This document shows, in pieces, positions 1 through 14,372 of a stretch of 64,000 nucleotides of DNA. The position numbers were made by a program, and so were the translations under genes. Location of the stretch: contig NC_037592.1 in assembly GCF_003073045.1 (NCBI RefSeq), forward strand, positions 5,755,924-5,819,923, read 5' to 3'. Each line of letters starts with the position of its first letter. The stretch's first letter is position 1. The DNA comes from Pomacea canaliculata. Taxonomy: Eukaryota; Mollusca; Gastropoda; Architaenioglossa; Ampullariidae. The notes under the pieces were generated by a model. The model worked only from the letters and a program-made list of their open reading frames with translations. It made no database searches and was not told the origin of the DNA.

Positions 1-2314
1 TGGATACGATAGCCCCGTGTTAACTTTACCCCGCCGCCCGCCATTTCCACGACACATGACTCATCACGTGATCTAACACCAGACTTGACTGCCGACCTCA
101 CTTTATCTGATTGAAGATGGTCTATCTGCCGACTGTAGCAAACTCCAGAAGAAAAAGACGGTTGTAGAAGAAGTTTCTCTCCGTTTTAACAGCATTTCCG
201 GCAGTGTAAATATACTCCGACACAGAATTACTAAAATAACACTGGGCGCAGGAAAGAGGGAAAGAGTAAAAAGTTGGTGGGCGTGTGTGTGTGTGTGAGA
301 GAGAAAGAGAGTGGGAAAGAGAGAAACAACAGTAGTAAATCAGACTGATGTCGCTGGGGATGGGTTGGTTAGGACACATCCACGACCTTTTCATTTCTGC
401 AGGTGGCTTAAAGCTAAACTTCAAAGCCACTGGCTTTTGAGAAACTACACCAAGCGCCATTTCTGCTCAAAATGTTTTTAAAACAATACTGCTCACGTAG
501 TCAGCAAAACAAGCACGTGCGCGCGCATACACACACACGCACACACATATACACTGCCTGGATATTGTGTAAAGATGTCGTTCGAACCTTGTGCATCTTT
601 CTCACGTCCGAGACTTGGCGAGCTAATCTAGAAGACAGGAAGCAGCCGCTCAGATCAATCGCATTATTCTGAAACATCCTCTTGTTCCGACTAACAAGAC
701 GTAGTCCGTCTACTACGTGGAAATGACGTAGTACGTGATGAGGTCACTGTCAACGTACAGACGTCAGGAGTTAAGACGAGGAGCTTGCCTTGCTTATGAG
801 TATTGTTACACGAAGTAAACAATAAGTTTGACAGCAGGAAGGTTCAGAAACTTAAAAGTCTATTTTTAAAAAAATACAGAAAGCTGAGAAATGGAAAAAA
901 AAGAAGCTGGTGCGATAAGCTAGAGGAACTTTTAATCTTCCTCGCCAAATTGCACTCAGAATGAGTAAACAGCAAAACTCCTCTCGTGGAAAGCTCGGTT
1001 GACGTCAGCGATGGTTTGGGAAACAAAGAAGATTAAGGCGAGTCAGATTTTGAAGGAAAACTGAAATGTCAAGTGTCATTGAAGAAGTCATCAGTGGTCT
1101 TGACATTTGATTTAATTCTGAGTAAACTTAAAATACATATATATATATATCTTAGTTTTTTTCCTTTGACATCTACAGATACAGATGGAGTGAAGACATC
1201 GTGCAGTAACAGTACCACACTTTGTTAGAACACCACAGTCTTTCAGTTTGTCTCTTTTAAATATTATTTCGTGAAAGGAAATAGTACCTAGGAAATTCTA
1301 CCTAGTAGAAAAGTCAAAAATATCTTTTCTGTAAATTATCTTCTGGCGAGGACAAGGTCTGGTGACAGTGACGACGCATTCTGTTGCACTCGGTGTATCG
1401 CTAAAACTTATTAGTTTAATTGGATAGCCAGTTACAGTGTTTACAGTCTTTAGTGGGATCTCTCACATGGCAAACAACTAAACATAGAAAATGAAAGCTG
1501 TCTTATAAAAACTGCAGATAGCAGATTCATTTGATTAATTTTATCTTCTTAGACACAAACAACAAGCAAACTATTTTGTGTTTCACTGCAAAAAATATTA
1601 CAGATATGTGCACAAACTGAACATTTATCAAACGAAATCAATAAGTAAATTTAAAGAGAAAATAATTGGAAGGTCCCACCAAGATTGGCTGGGGGATTGA
1701 AAGTCTGGATGCTAGTCATTACACTAATAAACGAAGAACAGAGAACAATTCACAAATATAAAATAAAATAAAATAAAATAAAATAAAATAAAATAAAATA
1801 AAATAAAATAAAATAAAATAAACCACCAGATATATTTGAATATATTTTCAAAAGGATTAATCAAAGAGCAGAGATGGGAGGACGAACGGAATGGCTGCAG
1901 GAGTGAAAGATAAAAACGTACTTTTCATGGTCGGAGTGCGACAATCTTGAAATAAATATGTAACAACATTTTGCCCCGGTGTTACAATGTTAAACTACAC
2001 GTGTACATTAACTGTACCTTTTACTTACAGCAGCTCATCGTTTCGAACTGCACTGAAGGTACTTTCTATGGCCCCAGAGAGATTGAGCAATCAATTTCTG
2101 ATTACTGCTCGTAAAACTAGAAATCAAATTATTATTTACAAAGCAAGACAAGTAGTAATTTAAAGTAAAAGAATACATTAACATGTCGTAAATTGTCATG
2201 AAGGAGAGTTCAAAAAAAGGGGGGAGAGAGAGAGAGCAAAAGGAGAAAGAGAGGAAAGAAAAATAGAATTGTCTGTGCAACTAACGTCATTGCTATGTAC
2301 TTCTGTTACTATAG
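1..2314. other. Gene-free 5' stretch
   Basis: No coding exon could be supported here. The stretch has short GT/GA-rich tracts near 280-320 and 510-550, an (AT)n tract near 1136-1150 and a pentanucleotide repeat listed separately. The first exon, with the signal peptide, of the cysteine-rich gene that follows should lie here or before the window, but no ATG followed by a hydrophobic run and a phase-1 donor was found. Confidence 0.5.
1759..1822. repeat. (AAATA)n microsatellite
   Basis: Perfect tandem AAATA units, about 12 to 13 copies, in non-coding DNA upstream of the first gene. Confidence 0.95.
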
Positions 2315-3401
2315 CAACGGTTTCTCCGGCGGCGGACATGCAGCAATGTCCACGGTCTCTCTACGACTGCAACACTCTGGAAACGACGTTGTCAGGGGTT
2401 GCGGATGTCATCCTGATGCCGGATTTCGTGTCATCAGTTCACGGAGACATCGCCGTGGAAGAGATTTGCAGGTCAGCCAATGAACTTGTGACCTCTGCAA
2501 TATGCTTTGGGGTTCAAAGAGGTTCACGCATATTAGTGTGTGTTAGTGTGAATGCGCGCACGTTGCAAACATGGAAGCTTGCGTGTGAGGGAGGATGTTC
2601 TTTTGTTCCTTCCCAGTCCAGTCTCTCGTCCACCCCTCATTCCCAGGCCTTTTCATCCCAACCAAGTTTTTTTTTTCACCTCGTCTCGTGCCTACCTCCT
2701 CCTTCTCCATACTCTATAGCCCTCCTGTTCGTCCTTTATCGAGATTCTTGGGGTGCTAGCGTGCAAATACATAATTTCGAAAGGCAGAGAGTTCACCACA
2801 CAAATGGAACTTTATTCAAGATTCTTGGCTGCAAAAGAAACAACTCCTCATGTGCTACCAGAGATAGCAAACTCTCTGCTCTGAGACAGTATCCATAAAG
2901 GCAGGGTAAGTTTTTACCCGTGGAAAAGAAGATAAATCAGGGACAAAAGTCTTGTTCCCGTAGCTCCACCCCACGGATATTGCATTATGTTACTTTACCC
3001 CAGGGATCTTTGCCCCTGATTTATAATTGTGGTCCCAGGGGTAAAGCAACATCCGCAACGTCTGGATCCACTAGAAAATTACAGAGACACGAAGCTTGTC
3101 TTGGTTACTTCATGCATACGGCCCCTGGTAGATAAGAATTATATCTACAACTTCAGCATGATAAGCATTACTTTAGAGAAAATCTGTTTTTCCTTTGTCA
3201 CACGAGTTCAGATAATCTCTATATTCAAGATTCTTTATTAAGGACGAAGTAACATTCTGGTAGAAGGAAAAGATTTTTCTCACAAAAATTGCCTCCGGGT
3301 ATCTCCAGAAAGCTAATAAAGCACTTGGGATTATCTGACAGATCTTTGCGTGGTTTGAAGACAGAAAGCAGACCAGGAAAGAAATTAAAGGGAAAAAGTT
3401 T

Positions 3402-3434
<33 letters not shown>

Positions 3435-6400
3435 AAGAAAGAAAGAAAGAAACCATACTCTTCCCATTTATATGTATATGTTTGTGTGTTGAACCTCTCC
3501 CTTCCAGACTAGATTACTTCTCTTCTGTGGTTTACAAGACAAGACAGACTAAGACATCTGACGGACTTTGTCAAGGGCCTTAACTTGACGCTTTCTTTTC
3601 AGTGCACGCCATACGGTCTGAGAAAATTTGTCAGACCTTCTGGGCTCTGGTCGATGGCTGGCCGGCCGAGAGGCGGTGGTTCAGCCAGACAAGTGTCTCT
3701 TCTCCTGACGCACTATTAGAGATGTCTTGGAATTTCTGCTCGGTCTTGGTGTACTAGACCTTCTCGAGTGTTCGGCTATGTGCAATCAGCCTAAAGACTC
3801 TTAATGAGCTTTTGTCCTTTGACAGCAGTCCCTTCTGAACCTTCTGCTTGCCATGAATTGGACGTTGCATAAACTAGTAGTTTTCCACCGTGGAAGAAAA
3901 ACCTTTTGGTTCCTTGGGAAAAAATTACATATAAAAGCTACTTTTTGTCCTTTCACAAAGATCTTGCTTCTATATGTTTTATAATAGAAAAGCTTTTAAA
4001 CACGTGTGTCGTTCTGGGGAAGGTTATTCAAGTCTGAGAATGATAAATTGCTAAGCTTACATTTCCATTTTACTTATTATTCTTCGTTTTCTATCAAATA
4101 GATTACAAAAAAAAAAAAAATTAAAATATTTCATTATTGCTCTCCGATTCTTATTCAGTCTGCATCTTTATGACTTTATATCTACATATACCTGTCTACT
4201 CATTATTGTAAAGAAACATGCTGAGTTACATGTTCAATTATTTTTGCATTTTCTAGAAACGCCCCTAACATCAGAAGCAAGATTTTAAGTGCAAACTCAG
4301 AGAAACTGCACTCAGTCGTAAAACTGTGGATGTATTAATGCCGATGACTCTTCGGAAAAATCACAGGACTGGTGCATCAAAAATAAAAAAAAGGGGAAAC
4401 ATATCAAAATGTTGACATTTTCCCAAAAAATTCTTAATCAGCAAGATTTTAGTGTTTTATTTATTTTATCTACCTGCTTTATATGTGTGCCTTAGTGTCG
4501 AACCTTCAAGCTGAAAGCATCTCGTCACGTGGTTTGCCCTGCGTTCGGGTACAGATGTTTGATTGTTTATGTGGCTGTTATCACATTAGATGTTTTTCAA
4601 AACGACATGGAACCAGGTGCAAGACACTTTCCTAGGTCGATGACTAACTCGTAGTAATCAGTTTAATAACCAAGCTTGTCCCTCTAGGGTCTAGTCACAC
4701 CTTTGTGCACCTGTTCCCAGGGTTACCCCAAAATACAGACTGTGAGAGTCGGTCATTATTATCCTCTCACACAAGACAAACTTTTGTTCCCTTTGTTTGT
4801 AAGAAAACATCATGTGCTGAGTTGTTTGTGTCTAGTGTCCAATCTGCTTGTGTGGACAGGAATCAAAGCAAAGAAAAAAAAAAAAAAAGAGAGAGAAAAC
4901 CAGGATTGGACTCAAAATTCGGAAGAGAAGGGGAGATATGGAGAGAGTAGAAGAAAACGAACTGGAAAGGGGACAAAAGACAGAGGCAGGGGATACAGAC
5001 GAGAAATAGGGGGTGAGAACAAAGAATAGGCTAATATTTGCTGATGGTTAGGGGTATTCATGAGCGCTTGTTGACTTGAGCTCTTTCCTGGAGTAAAACC
5101 GTGTTACTGCCGCACTTTATTGTGCGAAAACAAACACGATTAGGTCACAGGGGCTCTTCCGCTAAGTTATCGTAGAAAATACCTCTTTCTCAGCCTCAAC
5201 ACCAAGGTGAAATGAGTTTGCACTTTCTTTTCTGCCGTTTATCTCCATTCTCTAACACTGGTCTGTGTGTTTTTTTAAGATCTTTTACTCTTCGATTGAT
5301 TTTTTTCTTCACTCTCTCTCTCCTTGTCCCAGTCCTTGCAGTGATTCTTCACCAAGTCAACAAAACTTTCTTTGCCTTCCACTCTTCGATCAACCTTTTT
5401 TTTAACATTGGTGGAAGAAGCTGGCTTTCCCAGCTAGCAAGTGCCAAGTGTCCTCTGGTTGGGTCCACTGCGAGTTCTACTTCCGCTTGCGCGAGGCTAA
5501 TCATGGCCGGGCCGGAAGTGAACGCCTTCCTGCAATCCTCTTGTGGAGGAATCGGGCTGGAATGTAATTCCCGCGAAGGACGCCTTTCAGAGGCGGGAAA
5601 TAGGAAGAGCGAAGTCAATAACGGATGCTCTCTGTCCCCCGGTTTTTGCTCGGACATTTGCACCATTGTCTGACGATAGTGTGAAGAAAGAAGCAACATC
5701 TTATATTATCCGTGTTGCTGACTATATTCTTAATTGTCTGCCATCTGTGAATCAAATACGTATGAGTGTTTATTTGTTTTTTTGCATCCGTCTCTCTCTC
5801 TTTCCTTCATATGGAATGCCATTTTTTTTCTTTTTTTGAGATTATAGTTTACCACAAAGTTATTGTTACTTCTCTCTTCATATCTCTATTACCCGACCAA
5901 CCAACAACTCTTAAGACGTCCACGCCGATGAACATTCCAGTATTCACCATCGAACCAGTCCCAGCAGCCCTTGCGCGAGCGGCGCCGCCTAGAGCCAGTT
6001 AACCCTAATCACCATGAAGCCAGTTTGATGGCTTATGTATCGTTTGTAAAGCCGCTGGCGTATCAACATGACCGGAGTCATCTGCCCTCATTGCGCATGA
6101 CTATTCTTCCCTCCTGAGCAGCAGGGACGGTAACCTCAGCAGAGGACCGATCTAATCACCCACGGGGGCTTTCCTCTGACCCCGAGAAGAGGGGATGAGA
6201 CCCGAGATTTCCCTAAGGGGTCATGCTGTCAGATGCTGAGCAGAAGCGAAACCAGACTAAAGCCCGTTTTTTTTCTGGCACCCAGAAGACCATTAATTAG
6301 CCCGAGTTGTCTTTAGTATCGCCATCAGCGCTCTTCGTGGAATGAGGTGAAAAAGTAGCCTGGAAACCAGCGGAGGATCCCAGTCTAGGCTGATACTTGT

Positions 6401-9400
6401 GCTGGTCCATGTTTGTGTTGGGCGGTCTGCCCATTAATCCACCTGCCTTTTATTAAAAAAGAAATATAGTGTCATAGTGTCCTGTGTATAAGAATAGTAA
6501 TAAAAGGAATGCAATAACGCAGTAGCAAGTGTGTTGGCCTGCCATAAATTTCAAAATATATGATCTGGATACATAAAAGAAGGTAACTAAAGATGTGGTA
6601 ATGAATAATTAGAAAACAGTAAATGTAAACTCAGCAGCAGACAACAAAACACGGGAGGCACATCTGAAGCAAAAATACCATGCGTTGATATTTTTACATA
6701 CACTGAGGCAGCTTTCCTCATCTTCCGGACCTGGTATGAAACTATAATCAACAAGAAACAATATTTGAAGATGAGACCCCTCCCACTGAGTTTCTTTAAA
6801 GTGTATTTCAGTGTCTCAGAAAGAGAGAGAGAGAGAAACTGACAGTTTGTGAACTTGATATGAACATTCATAAACATTTCAAGAAAATTACAATGAATGA
6901 TATTTTCCTGCCTCACTTTTCGCTCGAAAATGTTTCAGATTTCTGAAGACACCCATGTGTTCGGATGCTGTTCTGGCCGAGTGTAAAGGGGAGGTAGTCT
7001 ACGCCAGTGGCGCCCTCAAGTCAAGAATCCAGTACGTTTGTGGCAACAGGCAGACTAGGAAAGGTCAGTGACTGCCAAAGATCAAAAGATTATTTATTAT
7101 TTGTTTGTCAGCCCATATGTATTTCGTGTAAATAACAGACACTCAAGACGCCTGTCTACCACTCTTATTTATTCATTCGTTCGTTGGCTCGTCCATTCAT
7201 CTCAACTTGCTGTTTCAGTGGTTTGTTTATGTCTCTGTAATTCTGTCTACCATAACTTTTCTCTGAAATATTTTTTTAAAATCATGATTATAATCCTCTT
7301 TCTTCTGAGTCATCTCTGCTTCATGGCATCCCCGCTTCATCCTAATCATCCTTATCACTAATGACCCCCCATTTTTGCCTAAGAAATCTGAACACAGTCG
7401 ATGTGATTTAGAAATGAAATCTTCCTCATTACTACATATCCACAAGCTTTACATTTTTTTCTCCCATGTTTTCAACATTCGTTAGCAAAGCAATCATTGT
7501 CCATCTGTCTTGCATTTCACACAATTTTGTTTTTGTTTCTGAACACTTATTTTCCAGATCAGTTAAATGAGTTGTACTGCGTCGTGTCCTACCAGCAGTT
7601 TTCAGCATAAGAACTGTTTTTGTTTATTCTTTCTTGCCTAGTCCCCATCCAGTCCTGCCTTTCAATAAATTGTCTCCCTTCTCTGAGCTCTGACAGCATC
7701 GTCTTACCTCAGCGTTTCTCTCCCTTGAAAGGTTATCGAATGGCGCCTGCTACAGGCATCAAAAATGGACGGCTGACTCTCATTCGATCTTTCTCTCTAA
7801 AGGATCGCAAAATGATTTGGGGTAAAAATAGAGGCGGGTTGACTAACATGTCTGGAGGAGAAATTTAATTCCGTAGGTCGCTGGCTGCTCAAGGTACTGC
7901 AGGCGACTAGGAACCGCGGGGTCGGTGGCCCACAAGGCTTCTTGTCTCACATTATAGAATTCCCCTTAACATCATGGGGAAGATCAAATGTTATAAAACC
8001 CTACACGCAGAATCATTATTTTCGTCAGAGGAACAAACAGAAGAAAGTAAAGAAAGAAGAGTAAGGTACATGTATACAGTTCCAATAAAAAAGTAAGGCA
8101 TTAATATTATATTATACACAACTGACTATATGTGCTGTCAAGTGGAAATGGTATAATTACAGTAAATGAACCCTCACCTTCCCGTCTATTAACGCAAGAG
8201 AAAGAATGATAAACAAATAGCACTGAAATATCCTTTGTAGGTATTATTACGATTCATGTTCTGCACACAAATGTAAAAGCCTTAAGGAAAGAGTGTATAA
8301 TTATTATGTGTGTTTGCATTAGATTCTTTTATATAATATTTATATAGGTAATTGTATGCACATATTTAAATACTAAATAGTGTGCGTTTAATTAAATTTC
8401 TTCTCAGTTAAATACACGGGTATAGCAAAACGGTTAGCGAGCTCACCAGAGATGCTTCAAGACTTGCAGAGGGGTCAACGACTGGGAATAAATATATATA
8501 CTGACTAAAACCACATATAAAACGTACATAACACAAAGACATTATCATTCACTTTCACACACACACACGCATGCGACAGAAGTGTACTGAAATGTTACTA
8601 GAAATTCTCGGTCAGTGGACATTATCCATCACTGGTGGTTTACTTGAGAAAGACATCGCGCTTGGCAATGCAAGGGAAATAACTGTTGAGACATCTTTGT
8701 ATGTGTGAGCATGGGTAGTCTACCTTGGTACTCTATGTCTAAACGATAAGTGCTGCTGATTTTATTTGGCAGGCATTGCTCTTCTTGAAACTAGTTTTGA
8801 ATAAAATCATAAACCATTAAGACCCTGTCATTTAAAGAGAGTTAAAGAAATAAGAAAGGGAAAAATGCATACACGCACGGCTGTCAGCACACACAGAGGC
8901 GAAAGCGTGGGAGTGCATGTAAGACAGGCAGACAGACCTGTCGAGCGAGTACTGTTTTATCCATAACAATCATTATTATTATTTGTAGGAATGCAGGAGC
9001 TCAAGTCATGCTTCAGGCGTTTTCACAGACATTTCCAGCACTGCAGCACCAAGAGAAAGGATCAGTTAGACAGCCTACGATGGTACCCTCCTTCTACAGC
9101 TTCTCCACACCCTTGGTGCAAGTGAGTCCACACATATTGCGATGTTTACATGTCCACAAAACAGAATCAGTATTATGCACTGGAGTAAACAATGTACAGC
9201 ACACCCATGTATTCTTGGACTGACTTGTCCAACCGCACTGTGAAAAATAATTAAAAGATAAGTGGACTGATTTGTCGGAAACATTTAAACTTTTAATACT
9301 CCGAGATTTAGCAAGCTTAACATGACAACTGTTTTCAACTTTATTTATTTTCTATTAAGTCATTATTATTTTAACGAACTGATGAACACTTTTTGCAGCC

Positions 9401-9810
9401 TGACCCAGGACTACATCATGTGTGTGTACAGCGTCATGGCGCTAGGGTGTACAATGGAGGTGGCGGAAGAATACATGGGTACAGTCAACATGTCGGCCCC
9501 TGTGGTGCAGGCTATTCTCGGGTACGGCTGCTCCTTCGGTCACCCGCTGGACGTTCTGCGAACCACGTCGCCAGTGTCCGTCATGACCTCTGCCCCCATT
9601 CGGGCGGAGGACCCGTCTGCGAACAGACCGGACTACCGCTCTGGAGCCAGGAGGATGTGGAGTGGTGCAGACTGTTTGACTGCTGTGCTGCTGCTGCTGG
9701 TGTTGAGAGACTGCTGCTCCGCCAATGGGATGATTCTTCTTCCTGTTCTGTGGCTGGGGTGCTTGGTGGCTGTGGTGTGGAACAAGTTCTGTGGACTGTT
9801 TCACAGCTGA
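2315..9810 (+). CDS. Unrecognised cysteine-rich secreted or membrane-anchored protein (5' incomplete)
   Basis: Four exons join in phase: 2315-2471, 6939-7063, 8989-9121 and 9399-9810, all with AG acceptors and GT donors (gtcagc, gtcagt, gtgagt). They encode about 275 residues. The start is missing: the first exon opens in phase 1, so a signal-peptide exon should lie upstream. The protein has many spaced cysteines (for example CPRSLYDC, CSDAVLAECKG, SCFRRFHRHFQHC, YIMCVYSVMALGC), as in a disulfide-bonded extracellular domain. NLT and NMS are possible N-glycosylation sites. A Pro/Ser/Arg-rich linker leads to two hydrophobic runs near the C-terminus (LTAVLLLLVL and a longer one ending AVVW), which could be a membrane anchor or a GPI signal. 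I do not recognise the family and assign no function. The phase chain makes the model credible; an overlapping frame in the last exon does not fit the phase. Confidence 0.6.
2472..6938 (+). other. Large intron of the cysteine-rich gene
   Basis: About 4.5 kb between the first two recognised exons. It contains GT/GA-rich microsatellites (3400-3450), poly-A runs (4110, 4870) and a GC-richer patch at 5440-5640. Overlapping reading frames in that patch do not look like protein. No nested gene or recognisable element was seen. Confidence 0.5.
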
Positions 9811-12800
9811 GGGCAGATGTAGCAGGAAGCTTTTAAGAGACAGTCAGTCGCCTATTATATAATTATATACACACACACACACAAGCACGCAAACACACAC
9901 ACCCTCCCTCATCACACAAAAACAAACACACAGTTTATGATGTAAACAAAAACAGTTTCCGCTTGCCTCGCGGTCTATGTGTGTGTTTGTATCCCCGTGT
10001 TGGATTATGTTCACATTTGGGGTTGTTTGGAAGTTATGTGTGTGTATACTTACCTTTATAGGTATCAACAGGTGTGAATGTTCGCACGAAAGGCACGAAC
10101 ACACATTTAATCTTCAAGAGGGGACTGTTTCATGTTTGTTATGTAAGTTCTGTACCTTTAGCCTGCACACGCGTTTGTCTGTGTGTGAGTGACATAGATG
10201 TGTAACTACCGATGCTTGATAGCTTGTGAGTGCAGGAACCCGAGTGAACTATATTTTTCTGTGTGTTTGTGTGCGTGCGTGTGATGACCACACATCATGG
10301 CCACGATGGAGGGGAGGGGTGTGCCTTCCTAAGGACGAATGACTCCGAAAGCGAAACATTGAACTATCAACCATCTTTTTGCAAGAAAGACCTGTTACCT
10401 GTGCCACTGTATCTACTTTGGATATCCTGCAATAACCAAAGAAAATGTAAACTGTCTATAATACATATTTGTTAAAGTTTCAAGGGATCCACGTGTTTCA
10501 CAGCATGCTGTAAGGAACGGGTTCGGATCCACACCGCACTGTGACAAAAATGTGTCTGCGGTTATTGAAAAGGTGACATCGTCCTTGCGAACTGTTTGAG
10601 TATGGTTGAAGCTGCGATATGCTTATCGAACTGTTGATAAGAAATGTCCCCACTTAACCAGAGAATGTGGTTACAAAAAGTAATCTTTGTTTCATCCCCA
10701 ACTGTGACTGCTGCTAGGACACATTGTGGCTTAGCTGTCATTTCAGGTTCAGCTGAAAGCCTTCGACTTACTAAACAGCTGAGAGACTGCCATTTTGTTC
10801 ACAGAGAAAAAAAACAACTTAAAGCCAGTTATATTCAAATTTATTTTTAAGTGTATATGCACACATACTCATTTTTTTCAGTTATTCGTTTTCGTAGTGT
10901 AGAGCACTAATGTAGGTTGAGGATTGTTAGAGATTGTGTGTAGCCTCGTTGTAGTTCTCACTGCTCGTGTGTGATGGATGAATACAGCTCACGATGTTTT
11001 TGTTTGTTGCCCCACCCCTTGTCACTGCTTTCTGGTCTGTCTAGAGGGGAGCAGCCAGGTTCTCTCTTCGATAGACTTGACACTGTTATCACGATTTTTG
11101 AGAGGATGACTCATGATGAATCAGTGCATCAGTCTATGTAACACGCGAACATACTGTGTACATATCACTCAGTAATATCTTTGTAACAGATTGTGAGCGC
11201 ATGCTGCATTCTGACACCTGCATTCTGTGAAACAGTCGATTGTTTTGATTACTGTGGTCAGATCCCAAACAGCCCCCTGCAAAACAAAAAAGAAACACCA
11301 TGTAAAGTTCTGAAAAAACACACACAAACACAAACACACACACTTACACTTAAACACACACACACACTTACACACACACAGATATCCTAGATAGAAGTGT
11401 AGCTCAACCGGAAGAGGCGACGCATGGGTCCCTGTAAACTCACGGCGCCATCATGGCCGACTTCATCCGACAAACATCCCCATCCACAGAAATGTTCGCT
11501 TGGAAAACTAAGGGCTAAAACATCGATAATTCGTCAATACACTCTACATTCAAAACAATACAATGCTAATAAATACACGTATGGCAATAGGCGTGTTTAA
11601 TTTTAAAACCTCACGAATCAATGTACAGCAAAACTGAATGTAGGATAGTGTATGGAGCACTTTAAAATAATGAAGAGGACTACAGGGACTGAATTTCAAT
11701 AAACAACATCAAGCATATATCAGCTAAATAGCCCCCCACGTCCTTCTCGATTATCCTCCTGTAAACAAACTAACAATATTTATACTTATTCTCCTTTACA
11801 ATAAACAACAACCCCTGTCCTTTACCCGTTCATCTATTTTCTGTGCATTGAGGTGAAAGTTCAAGATAAGTGTGCATTAGTACTTTCTGCCGAGTAAATA
11901 ATGAAACTGCATAATGTATAAATCATTATGTAGCAAATGTAATGCATTGTCTACATATTTGCAGATGTTTATACACTCACACGTGTCCTTGTATTTTTGA
12001 AAAAAATAAGCATGATATTTTTTACGAAATACGATGAAAATTTTGAATTCAATATAATAAACATTCTAGTTTCTTATAGAAAAGAGATATTATATTCTAA
12101 AAGATTTCTTGTCATCACGTGTGTTTAGTTTCGGAAATGACTGTATATGATAATGTAGATAAATATGTAGAGTCAGATCGCATGATTTTGCTAATGAAGG
12201 TTGCAACAGTAGACTTTATTTAATTTTCGTAAAGTAAAATTCCAAACATGAGTTTGGTTGTTTACTTAGTATCTCATATCTTGTAAACTCGCTGTCCCCC
12301 AGCATTTCATTTTTGCTCAGTTCTTTAAGAATATTACAGGAGAGATTTTTAAGTGGCATGTAGAGAACCAGCACAATAATAAGTTGATGACAATATAATG
12401 CTTCACTATAAAATATGATGTGCAACAAGTCCCAGTTAAAATTCCATGTCAGACGTCTTCCTTCAGGTACACAGACTGTAGAAATCTTCAAATTTCAAAT
12501 GACTGGCGCCCAAAAATGTAACGGCTACTAAAAAAAATTTTACTGACAAGAATGCAGAAAGCAATTATCTTAGCAGAAGCAGATGAATTTTCCACAAGAA
12601 TTCGGTTCCTACAGAAAAAGTCTCACCGACCCAGGGCAGGGTAGTCTGATCTCGCCTCACGAGCACAGTCTTCGCATAAAGGTTTCCATGCAACGAATTT
12701 GCAGTTGGCACCATTGTGTATGTCTTCACCGAGTCTCTTAACCGTTGCACTTCCGTAGGTTCAACAAGGGGCAGAATACCTCACACATCTACCTCACCTA

Positions 12801-13433
12801 CCTTGCATCAGCCTCCGTTAGGTTTCCTCACACCTCACTGCACACGACACAGGCTTTTGTAGTTGCTTCTCTTCTACTTTCACTTGGCCACGTGTTTATT
12901 TGTTAAATTGTCATTATTCTGAAGTAAGTTTTACAAATAGGGGTGTGTGAGATAAAATCCTTATTGTCTTTATATATTTACACACAGGTATGAAAAACTA
13001 ATTTACACTATCTTCTTAGCAGTTTTAATTCAGAATCAAAAGAACCAGAAGGGTCTGTTATGTTTCATGGACACAGAGAGTATAGTCAGTTGTCTTCCAA
13101 GCTCTTTCTTAACAAAGTAAGAGTTGTAGCTTATCAGAAATAAAAGCAGGTGTAATTAAAGCTACCCTATAAAGTTATATATTTAGTTTTTACTGATCAA
13201 ACCATACATTTTCTTTGCAAGTCTGTCGGTCTGACTTTCTTGTTTTTCGCTTCTCGTAAATTCGTCAACATCATCAGCTATAGATGACACATTAGTTTAT
13301 TCATTGTACACTAAACACTTCGAGGGATGTTACATACCTGGGACATTCATTTACTGCAAATATTTTCTAATTCTGATAAAGCATGCTGTAGCCAGATGCT
13401 TGTTTAAACGTTCCCATTGGGGTAAAATATTCC

Positions 13434-13634
13434 ATGAGCCCTCTGGGAAACGATCTCATGGGTCTCACCGACCGTCGGCCTCTTGGCGAACATCTTCTCT
13501 TAGACATCTACAACCACTCGCCTACTTGCTTTGGTCTCTACAATCCTCCTCTACATCCAACAGATGCTGAAGATAATTCATGGCATGTGTGGTTTAAGAA
13601 ATCACTTGTTGCTGAAGCTGTGAAAGTTGTGTAA
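13434..13634 (+). CDS. Possible isolated coding fragment, unrecognised
   Basis: A 66-residue frame reads like real protein rather than low-complexity noise (for example LTDRRPLGEHLLLDIY, then CFGLYNPPLHPTDAED). It is followed by a stop and has no convincing partner exons. It may be a lone exon, a fragment of a processed gene copy, or chance. I do not recognise it. Confidence 0.2.
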   Translation: MSPLGNDLMGLTDRRPLGEHLLLDIYNHSPTCFGLYNPPLHPTDAEDNSWHVWFKKSLVAEAVKVV

Positions 13635-14284
13635 AGTTTATTAAAAACTGAGTGGTAAATCTTTATACACTGTACATACGTTCGTTGTTATGTGCCAGGA
13701 GAGCTTGTTAGACGAGGTTAAACTTGTTATTAGTTTGAAACTGTCTCCCCCGCCGCCAAACCAGTCTCTGATGACTGAACTGAAATATTGGTAAATAAAA
13801 TGTTGGTAAATAAAACAATGAAAATCGGTTTTCTACAAAATTGTATTTTATGTTTAATAAGTTTGTGCTGTTTCGTTCATCCCGACAGTGAGACGATTTA
13901 TTTACAAATGTCATTGACTTCATGAGGGATGGCAGAAAAGATGAAAATAAAAAGGAAAAGGGAGGGATAAAGAAAAATGAATGAAAGGAAAAAGACGACG
14001 ACGAGGAGGATGATGATTGTGACAAGGACAAGAACAATGATAGTAATGCATCAGATTAATGTTAAACAGGAAGACTGTTGTCTGTGATGAACATTCCAGC
14101 AAATACTTCAAGTATTTTCCGATGGACGTGCCGTATCACTGGTGGGGAGATGGATACCATCAACACTGTAGTGGAGGACACATGGCGCCGTGAAGTGATT
14201 GTAAACACGACAACACAGAATGTTGCCAACAGGTCGGCGTCTATGATGTAATATTATAACGAGTGGACTGATGTCAGGCGCTTA

Positions 14285-14286
<2 letters not shown>

Positions 14287-14371
<85 letters not shown>
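14287..14371. repeat. (GT)n microsatellite
   Basis: About 42 uninterrupted GT dinucleotides, some 400 bp upstream of gene A's first coding exon. Long frames on both strands across it are artefacts of the repeat. Confidence 0.97.

Positions 14372-14372
<1 letters not shown>

Noticed and set aside
5212-5839. Overlapping frames on both strands at 5.2-5.8 kb
   Set aside because: Inside the large intron of the cysteine-rich gene; composition-driven and without splice context.
9393-9836. Alternative 147-codon frame over the last exon of the cysteine-rich gene
   Set aside because: It does not fit the phase left by the preceding exon, and lacks the cysteine pattern of the chosen frame.
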